Shown here in pieces: positions 11,912 to 16,771 of a stretch of DNA of 16,771 nt. Numbering within the stretch: the stretch's first letter is position 1; each line of letters begins with the position of its first letter. The notes below the pieces were generated by a model. That model had not been told where the DNA came from and ran no database searches. It saw only the letters and a program-made list of their open reading frames with translations. The position numbers and the translations under genes are program-made. Location of the stretch: NCBI GenBank assembly GCA_022736535.1, contig DZCT01000058.1:1-16771 (forward strand), given 5' to 3'. Source of the DNA: Desulfatirhabdium butyrativorans (GTDB lineage: Bacteria; Desulfobacterota; Desulfobacteria; Desulfobacterales; JAIFKL01).

Positions 11912-13141
11912 CTACTCTGAATTTTCCAGAAGACCGTTTGCCCACATCATGGACAGCGAAATGCCTTTTTCTTCAAATTCCGAAATCTTATCCGAAAATC
12001 TGACCCGGGAAACTTTTGTCCCGATGTCCGCGTCGGATCGCTCCGCAACAAAGAGCCGAATCCGCTCGTCGCTGAGGTTCAGTCCGTCCAACACCATCGG
12101 ATTGTGCGTTGTCAGCAGCACCTGACGCGGGGGTTCCGATTCCAGCATCAGACGGCAGAATTGCCGCGTCAGTCGCTTCACTGTCTGAGGACTTATCGCG
12201 TGACCGAAATTGTCTATGGCAAAAAAGGGCGGTGTGCGCGGATGCAGCGCGGAAAGCAAGATGAAAAGGATATGCAGCGAACCTTCGTCAGCGTCATATC
12301 CTGAAAGACGGCTGCGTTTTTCCTGCATCCGCTGATCCTTGAACCGGACAACGCTCCGCAATGACGGCACATTCGGCGACAGCAGTTCCCGCGAAGGCGC
12401 GGTAATATCAAAACCTTCGGGCCATCCGAGCAGATTCAGAACCTCATCCAGTCCGAGTCTGCCGAAACGGCGGTTTTTCAAATCCAGAATATCTTCAATC
12501 GCTTCTGCCAGACGCCCGCCTAAAAGTCCCAGCGGGTCCAAAGGAACGGGGTCCGGCTGAATGCCCCGCAGCACCGGCGTTGCCGGCGTGAAAATGGCAT
12601 AACTGCTCAGGAGCGTGTGAAGATGAATGGTTGCATCTTCAAAAGCTTTGGAACCCGCGTTGACCAAAAAACCGAACAAGCCTCTTCTGTGGGGATGGTG
12701 TCCGATTTCACGCTGTTTGAAAGGGCTGAAAAGAATGGATTTTGTCAGTTCCCGCTCCAAAATTTCGCTGTTTTTCTGCCACAGCCTTTCTTTTTCATAG
12801 CCCCAGGCGTCAACCGGCGATTCCGGCGAACGGTTCAACTGAACTTCATATTCCGCGCTGATTTCATCCCAGTCGCCGCTGGCTTTCAGAATCACAAAAG
12901 AGGCTTCCGCGCCTTTCAGAGCGGTTTTGTATAATGCCGGGATGCTGTGCCGCAGGCCCCGTTCCAGCAGATTTCTGGCATCCGCACGGCCGGCTGCCGC
13001 TGCGCCCAGCATTCCGAAGGCTTCCAGCAGATTGCTCTTGCCGGCGCCGTTTGCGCCGATAAAGACATTCACCTGTCCGATTTCCAAATCCTGAAGGTTA
13101 TAAAGGGATTTGAATCCCCGAATGCTAATTTTTTTCAGCAT
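11912..13141 (-). CDS. AAA family (RecF/SMC-like) ATPase
   Basis: 409 residues. The start LKKISIRGFKSLYNLQDLEI with Walker A GANGAGKSN (29-37) is the N-terminal half of an ABC/SMC-type head, as in AAA_15/AAA_21 proteins (COG4637-like). The C-terminal half carries a signature-like helix LSGYDADEGSLHILFILLSA (279-298), a Walker B strand FFAIDN (306-311) and an H-switch TTHNP (344-348). The usual catalytic Glu after the Walker B Asp is Asn311. That may be a subfamily trait, but it predicts slow or unusual ATP hydrolysis. The middle (about 50-270) replaces the coiled coil. No TOPRIM, nuclease or HNH domain is fused, and no partner gene adjoins, so role in defence, repair or regulation is open. 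AAGG nine bases before the ATG supports the start. Confidence 0.85.
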   Translation of the reverse strand: MLKKISIRGFKSLYNLQDLEIGQVNVFIGANGAGKSNLLEAFGMLGAAAAGRADARNLLERGLRHSIPALYKTALKGAEASFVILKASGDWDEISAEYEVQLNRSPESPVDAWGYEKERLWQKNSEILERELTKSILFSPFKQREIGHHPHRRGLFGFLVNAGSKAFEDATIHLHTLLSSYAIFTPATPVLRGIQPDPVPLDPLGLLGGRLAEAIEDILDLKNRRFGRLGLDEVLNLLGWPEGFDITAPSRELLSPNVPSLRSVVRFKDQRMQEKRSRLSGYDADEGSLHILFILLSALHPRTPPFFAIDNFGHAISPQTVKRLTRQFCRLMLESEPPRQVLLTTHNPMVLDGLNLSDERIRLFVAERSDADIGTKVSRVRFSDKISEFEEKGISLSMMWANGLLENSE

Positions 13142-13298
13142 GTTTTACCGCCTTGTGAAGTATTGGCTTATGCTGATGCAAAAATAAAATTTTTGCACTC
13201 CGGAAGGACTGTTTATGAAACCGCAAAAGCCGAATGATATAAATATGTATCAGATATAAAGAAAAAAATAAAGGCAAATGTGCCGGAAACCGAACCGC

Positions 13299-13345
13299 TG
13301 TCTGAACCGGGATTTTCGGGATTAAAGGATTGACAGGATTTAATC
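13299..13345. repeat. GAACCGGGATTTTCGGGATTAAAGGATT-type repeat in the 13142-13914 gap
   Basis: CTGAACCGGGATTTTCGGG, then ATTAAAGGATTGACAGGATT (13302-13340). It has internal direct repetition of GGGATT/GGATT and looks like the dispersed GGATT-rich repeats seen in many bacterial genomes. Nothing else recognisable was found in 13142-13510: no gene, RNA or clear promoter. Confidence 0.35.
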
Positions 13346-13514
13346 GTGATTCGCTTTCAATATCAGACCTCCTGAAAAACTGAAATTGACATAGCATCCG
13401 AAAAGGGATAAACGGGCTGAATCCGGGACAGAAGAAATCAGACCGGAAAAAAAGAAGCCGGAGAGTTTTCATAAAAAAAAGCCTTCCGAATTTTTCAGTT
13501 TTGCAGTCGCCTCT

Positions 13515-13810
13515 CGTTCCCACGCTCCGCGTGGGAATGCCGCCCGGCAATGCCGTCAAGTTAACAATTTCGTAGGTCGGGGTGAGCCTGCGAACCCCGA
13601 CATCATCCTATATTTTTCTCTTAACTTAACGGCATTGACGCTCCGAGCAGGTGTCGGGGTTCGCAGGCTCACCCCGACCTACATTTCCGCTATATTTTTC
13701 TCTTAACTTAATGGCATTGACGCCGCCCGGACGCTCCGCATCCGAAAATGCAGAAAACCTCCCCGCCGCTCCCACGCGGAGCGTGGGAGCGGGAACCAAC
13801 TGCGTAACTC
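13515..13810. repeat. Compound palindromic block with 31-bp perfect inverted repeat
   Basis: Several nested units fill the 5' side of rsmA. GTAGGTCGGGGTGAGCCTGC-GAACCCCGACA (13572-13602) is exactly complementary to 13652-13682. TTAACTTAACGGCATTGACG (13621-13640) is repeated with one change at 13703-13722, and an inverted relative, TGCCGTCAAGTTAA, lies at 13551-13564. Palindromes of TTCCCACGC-TCCGCGTGGGAA type lie at 13518-13537 and, as CTCCCACGCGGAGCGTGGGAG, split about its centre, at 13769-13789. The block ends with CCAACTGCGTAACTC (13796-13810), an exact inverted copy of 2087-2101. No supported gene is present. Confidence 0.85.
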
Positions 13811-13914
13811 ATAAATTAATTGAAAGCAGATTTTTTTTATGTTAAGTTGAATTTTTTTATCATTCCGTCATGTACAGGAATGAAGACTGAAATATATTAT
13901 CATCAGGCAAGGTT

Positions 13915-14769
13915 ATGACATCACCGAGAACACTTCTTACCGCATGGAATCTGAAGCCCAAAAAACAGTTGGGTCAGAATTTTTTATCTGATCCTTCCAC
14001 ATCGGAAATGATCGCAGGCCGTTCTGAAATTTCTTCAGATGACGCGGTGCTGGAAATCGGCGCGGGGCTGGGCGCGCTCACCATTCCGCTTGCCCGTACC
14101 GCCAAAAAAGTTTATGCAGTGGAAAAGGACCGTCAACTGATGGATCTGCTGAAAACAGAACTGCTTGTGAATCAGATTTCAAATGCGGTTCTGATTCAGG
14201 AAAATATACTGAATATTGACATTGCCGAGTTGGCGCAAAATGAGGGGCGGAAATTCGTCGTTATGGGAAATCTTCCCTACAATATTTCTTCACAGATATT
14301 AGTGCAACTGATTCATTCCCGAAGCGCTGTGAAACGGGCGGTTCTCATGTTTCAGAAAGAGCTTGCACAGCGCATCGGCGCACAGTCCGGCTGCAAGGAT
14401 TACGGTCGGCTGACGGTGATGCTCAGATATTGCGCGGACATCAGAACGCTTGCCAATATCGGCGCGAATCTTTTTTTTCCCAAACCCAAAGTGGATTCAC
14501 AAGTGCTTGAAATAAAATTTAAAGAGATGCCGGATGTGTCTGTGAATGATGAGGATTTTTTTTTCAGGGTGATTAAAGCGGCATTCGGACAGCGGCGGAA
14601 AACACTCAGAAATTCGCTGGCAGGAAGCGAACTTCAAATTGATACAGATGCGGCAGCCCGGGCATTGGAAGATTCGGGGATTGACCCCTCCCGCAGAGCC
14701 GAAACGCTTACTGTCGCCGAATTTGCCGGACTGAGCAACAGGCTGGGAACAATGCCGCTTTCGTGTTAG
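13915..14769 (+). CDS. rsmA: 16S rRNA (adenine(1518)/adenine(1519)-N6)-dimethyltransferase RsmA/KsgA
   Basis: 284 residues, normal for the family. It dimethylates two adjacent adenines in the 3'-terminal helix 45 hairpin of 16S rRNA using SAM, a late quality-control step in small-subunit assembly. The diagnostic motifs are all present: KKQLGQNFL (16-24), SAM-binding VLEIGAGLGALT (45-56), acidic VYAVEKD (66-72), catalytic NLPYNIS (119-125), FPKPKVDS, and FGQRRKTLRNSL in the C-terminal domain. AAGG lies close to the ATG (CAAGGTTATG), a short-spaced ribosome site. It is the first plus-strand gene after a divergent, repeat-rich 770-bp gap, so its promoter must lie within or just after the palindromic block. 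Loss of KsgA function gives kasugamycin resistance in model bacteria (family knowledge). Confidence 0.96.
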   Translation: MTSPRTLLTAWNLKPKKQLGQNFLSDPSTSEMIAGRSEISSDDAVLEIGAGLGALTIPLARTAKKVYAVEKDRQLMDLLKTELLVNQISNAVLIQENILNIDIAELAQNEGRKFVVMGNLPYNISSQILVQLIHSRSAVKRAVLMFQKELAQRIGAQSGCKDYGRLTVMLRYCADIRTLANIGANLFFPKPKVDSQVLEIKFKEMPDVSVNDEDFFFRVIKAAFGQRRKTLRNSLAGSELQIDTDAAARALEDSGIDPSRRAETLTVAEFAGLSNRLGTMPLSC

Positions 14770-14786
14770 GTAAAAGGTAAAAATAA

Positions 14787-14813
14787 AAGTTTCTCGCAAA
14801 GTTCGCAAAGCAG
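14787..14813. repeat. Single arm of the CTCGCAAAG repeat family
   Basis: AAGTTTCTCGCAAAGTTCGC followed by AAAGCAG lies just past the rsmA stop. No opposing arm is found within the following 170 bases, so it is a solo or decayed copy. Confidence 0.7.
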
Positions 14814-14907
14814 AAGAAGCTTGATAAAATAAAAATTCCCTTCAAGAAAGTTGATTGTCATAAACAGGGAGATGTGCTAAATAACGGCGATAAGCTGATG
14901 AGTCTGA

Positions 14908-14940
14908 GAGTTGACAGCTTTTTTAAAAAGCTGTCAACTC
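14908..14940 (+). terminator. Strong 16-bp hairpin between rsmA and the HATPase gene
   Basis: GAGTTGACAGCTTTTT (14908-14923) is exactly complementary to AAAAAGCTGTCAACTC (14925-14940), and TTTC follows. It is the only strong stem between rsmA and the next gene, so it is a likely intrinsic terminator for rsmA. It lies 39 bases before the next start codon, so it could also act as an attenuator or operator for that gene. Confidence 0.5.
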
Positions 14941-14979
14941 TTTCAAATAGCGTTGTGTTGCCTGTAGCGGGGTGAAATC

Positions 14980-15528
14980 ATGCGGGAAATTGCGCTTCAT
15001 ATCATGGACATAGCCGAAAACGGAATCAGCGCGGGCGCTGACTGCATTCACATTCTCGTCAATGAAGCCCGTAAAGAAAACCGGCTGAAAATCGAACTCA
15101 GCGATAACGGGAGCGGCATTCCGCCTGACATGCTCGCCAAAGTGACCGATCCGTTTGTGACCTCCCGCACCACGCGGCGGGTAGGGCTGGGGCTTTCGCT
15201 TCTGAAGGCGGCTGCCGAGCGATGTGAAGGGACTTTTGCCATTGAATCCGAACCCGGCAAAGGCACACGGGTGTCTGCCGAATTTCGCTATGACCATATT
15301 GACCGTGCGCCCCTCGGCGACATGGCAGGTTCTGTTCCGCTCCTGATTGTCAGTCACCCCAAAATTGATTTTGTTTATGTGCATCTCATAAATGGAAAGG
15401 AATTTGTGTTGGACACGCGGGAAATCAGAAAAGAACCTGACGCGCCGTCTCTGAGCGATCCCTCGATGTTTTTTCAATTAACCGAAATAATTCGGGAAGC
15501 GATTTCCGAACTGTCAGTTGAGAATTGA
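14980..15528 (+). CDS. Orphan histidine-kinase-type ATPase domain protein
   Basis: 182 residues consisting of a GHKL/HATPase_c domain (1 to about 104) and a C-terminal extension of about 75 residues, with no HisKA dimerisation domain or phospho-acceptor His. All ATP boxes are present: the N box DIAENGISAGAD (10-21; E13, N14), the G1 box SDNGSGIP (41-48), the F box TDPFVTSR (56-63), the G2 box RVGLGLSLL (67-75) and GKGTRV (93-98). Such short ATPases are often found beside NuoE/NuoF-like or [FeFe]-hydrogenase genes in anaerobes (from memory). Here the neighbour is a cNBD-[2Fe-2S] protein, which makes a redox-signalling role reasonable but unproven. GGGGTGA six bases before the ATG is the ribosome site. 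The C-terminal VEN-stop is read from TTGAGAATTGA, the same heptamer that ends the STAS gene. Confidence 0.8.
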   Translation: MREIALHIMDIAENGISAGADCIHILVNEARKENRLKIELSDNGSGIPPDMLAKVTDPFVTSRTTRRVGLGLSLLKAAAERCEGTFAIESEPGKGTRVSAEFRYDHIDRAPLGDMAGSVPLLIVSHPKIDFVYVHLINGKEFVLDTREIRKEPDAPSLSDPSMFFQLTEIIREAISELSVEN

Positions 15529-15564
15529 ACAGCGAAAGTGTAAAAGCAATTTGTTTTATATAAA

Positions 15565-15658
15565 TTTCTCGCAAAGGCGCAGAGAACGCAAAGATTTATA
15601 TGTACTGTCATTTCGAGCGAAGCGAGAAATCTTTTTTTTCTTTGCGCCTTTGCGAGAA
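15565..15658. repeat. CTCGCAAAG-family palindrome with an inner TTTCGAGCGAAGCGAGAAA unit
   Basis: TTTCTCGCAAAGGCGCAGAG followed by AACGCAAAG (15565-15593) faces CTTTGCGCCTTTGCGAGAA (15640-15658). The spacer carries TCATTTCGAGCGAAGCGAGA then AATC (15608-15631), itself a near palindrome of a widely dispersed type, perhaps a second element inserted into the first. It separates the HATPase gene from the cNBD-ferredoxin gene. Confidence 0.85.
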
Positions 15659-15705
15659 CCCTTTATTTCCGATAAGGTCTGATAAAAAAAACAAGGAGAT
15701 CATTT

Positions 15706-16476
15706 ATGAAGAATACCGATTTTCTCAAAAAAGTAGAGGTTCTAAAGGGCTTGGATGATGAACGGCTGGCTGCTGTGCAGACCTGCTGTCATGAGGCGGC
15801 GTATTATCGCAACGACAAACTCTTTGTTGAAGGCGAAGAGGCAACGCATCTCTGGATTGTGATGGAAGGACAGATTGATGTTCGATTTGATCTGCCCGGC
15901 AGACCTTCGACGGCTGAAAACAATGTTTCCTCCCTGTCCGAAGGCATGACTTTCGGATGGTCAGGGCTTGTACCGCCGCACAAATACAAGCTTTCAGCTT
16001 ACTGTACCAGTAAAACCTGCAAAGTCATGAAGATAGAGAAAGGATGTCTCACAAAACTCTTTGACGGAGATGCAACCCTCGGTTATTATGTGATGAAAAA
16101 TATGGCAGGCATCATCGGCAACCGTCTGAACCGGATGCAGGAGACATTCATGGCTGCGCCGATTGCCGGAATGAAAGTTTCGCCTTTATCCAAAGTGAAA
16201 GTCACGGTTCACATGTCAACCTGCGGAATTGCCGCGGGCGCGCGTGAGGTCATGACTGCGCTCATGGAAGAAATCGCTCAGACCGACCGGAAAGACATAC
16301 AGGTTGAAACCGGCAAATGTCTGGGAAAATGCACCTGCGAACCGAATGTGACAATAGCCGTGGGCGGGCAGGACCCGGTTGTTTATCAGTATATGACTTC
16401 CGACAAAATGCGTCAGGCATTCAGAAAACATATTCTGCGGGGAGAAGTTCAGAAAGAGTTTGTCATGCCGGGATAG
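15706..16476 (+). CDS. Cyclic-nucleotide-binding-like domain fused to [2Fe-2S] thioredoxin-like ferredoxin
   Basis: 256 residues. Residues 1 to about 145 form a CRP-type effector domain: FLKKVEVLKGLDDERL, FVEGEEATHLWIVMEGQIDV, then the barrel end. There is no helix-turn-helix after the long helix (125-148), so it is not a DNA-binding regulator. The phosphate-binding cassette reads FGWSGLVPPHKYKLSAY; the usual Glu and Arg contacts for cAMP are missing, so another ligand or none is likely. Residues 164-219 are a thioredoxin-fold [2Fe-2S] ferredoxin of the kind found in NuoE/NuoF and hydrogenase proteins: STCGIAAGAREVM with C173, then GKCLGKCTCEPNV with C205, C209 and C211. A role as electron carrier or redox sensor gated by the effector domain is inferred. 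AAGGAGA seven bases before the ATG is strong. The HATPase gene lies 177 bp upstream on the same strand. Confidence 0.85.
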   Translation: MKNTDFLKKVEVLKGLDDERLAAVQTCCHEAAYYRNDKLFVEGEEATHLWIVMEGQIDVRFDLPGRPSTAENNVSSLSEGMTFGWSGLVPPHKYKLSAYCTSKTCKVMKIEKGCLTKLFDGDATLGYYVMKNMAGIIGNRLNRMQETFMAAPIAGMKVSPLSKVKVTVHMSTCGIAAGAREVMTALMEEIAQTDRKDIQVETGKCLGKCTCEPNVTIAVGGQDPVVYQYMTSDKMRQAFRKHILRGEVQKEFVMPG

Positions 16477-16485
16477 CGATTTTTT

Positions 16486-16575
16486 TTCTTTGCGGGCTTT
16501 GCGCCTTTGCGAGAGACATTTTAATATGAATTTCTCGCAAAGACGCCCCCGGCTGAAATCAGAGCGCAAAGAAAA
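16486..16575. repeat. CTCGCAAAG-family repeat in inside-out orientation
   Basis: TTCTTTGCGGGCTTTGCGCC then TTTGCGAGAG (16486-16515) precedes TTTCTCGCAAAGACGC (16531-16546) and GAGCGCAAAGAAAAAT (16562-16577). Elsewhere the TTTCTC ends point outward; here they face each other across 15 bases. The right arm is interrupted by about 15 extra bases (CCCCGGCTGAAATCA). Confidence 0.75.
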
Positions 16576-16583
16576 ATCTTTTC

Positions 16584-16763
16584 TTATAAAAACAGGTCAG
16601 TTAACAGCTTCAACACCGGTTCAGGATTGGAAAGTTGGGTGTGCATCAGGCGGACAGCAGCTCCGAACTCTGTCCGGTCTGGGGGGATTGCAGGCTTCAG
16701 TACCTTGCCTGCCGCTATCCGGTTTCGGGCATTCCCGAATACAAGGTCTGCGCCGTGAGGCTG
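16584..16763 (-). other. Possible coding remnant or edge-truncated frame
   Basis: On the minus strand a frame of 59 codons runs from just after a UGA at 16764-16766 to a UAA at 16584. It reads like ordinary protein toward its end (FGAAVRLMHTQLSNPEPVLK, then LLTDLFL). It has no plausible start codon until a Met near its last third. A second minus frame enters from the window edge and stops at 16715 after 18 codons (AFDSLTAQTLYSGMPETG). Either could be the 3' end of a gene lying to the right, possibly frameshifted. I do not recognise a family. Confidence 0.25.
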
Positions 16764-16771
16764 TCAAAAGC

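Noticed and set aside
13125..13559. Minus-strand open frame of 144 codons upstream of the AAA ATPase
   Set aside because: Its start (MTALPGGIPTRSVGTRG) is a translation of the CCACGC palindrome, the rest is low in codon structure, and its end overlaps the ATPase start. Judged non-coding.
14923..15477. Minus-strand open frame of 184 codons
   Set aside because: Antisense to the HATPase gene, which carries all ATP-binding boxes.

Overview
The window looks like chromosome of an anaerobic, motile, chemotactic bacterium, most plausibly a Desulfobacterota (Desulfobacteraceae/Desulfonema-like) genome. The gene mix points that way: rubredoxin, bacteriohemerythrin, a [2Fe-2S] fusion protein, LivK-type binding protein, chemoreceptor, SpoIIAA/SpoIIAB-type switch proteins and TerC. 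So does the dense seeding of intergenic gaps with palindromic repeats. This assignment is an inference from gene content, not from a marker gene. UGA, UAA and UAG are all used as stops, so the code looks standard.

Layout. Positions 101-13141 are entirely on the minus strand; 13915-16476 is on the plus strand. Reading in minus-strand order from the right: an AAA/RecF-like ATPase (11912-13141); a chemoreceptor interrupted by one in-frame UGA (9828-11750), translationally coupled to a periplasmic binding protein (8617-9831); a 70-residue Cys-rich protein (8277-8489); a TerC-family membrane protein (7394-8164); a protein built of about 5-residue xAxGx repeats (6772-7293); a 580-residue helical protein of unknown function (4890-6632); a small membrane protein (4275-4727); a bacteriohemerythrin with its own sigma70-like promoter (3722-4132); another small membrane protein (3028-3438); a rubredoxin-DUF2231 membrane fusion (2274-2915); a metallo-beta-lactamase-fold hydrolase (1047-1988); a STAS anti-anti-sigma-like protein (581-928); and an RsbW-like ATPase (101-517). 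On the plus strand: rsmA/ksgA (13915-14769), an orphan histidine-kinase-type ATPase (14980-15528) and a cyclic-nucleotide-binding-domain/[2Fe-2S] ferredoxin fusion (15706-16476).

How the genes work together. Three local groups can be argued. The MBL/STAS/RsbW-like trio resembles a partner-switching module. The chemoreceptor and binding protein overlap by ATGA and probably formed a ligand-sensing pair. The HATPase and the cNBD-[2Fe-2S] protein sit next to each other and may form a redox-linked signalling pair. Rubredoxin and hemerythrin suit oxygen or redox handling.

The most distinctive feature of the window is its repeats. One family, with arm core TTTCTCGCAAAG followed by CGCAgAGdGCGCAAAGA, occurs at six places as inverted pairs or single arms, with a CCGCAAAGGACGCGGAGG relative at a seventh. 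One copy supplies the last 11 codons of the TerC protein, one sits against the stop codon of the Cys-rich protein, and one abuts the start codon of the broken chemoreceptor. Heptameric tandem repeats, a 125-bp TIR element, a 31-bp perfect inverted repeat and a tandem 41-bp duplication fill most other gaps. No tRNA, rRNA, CRISPR array, intact transposase or integrase was seen.
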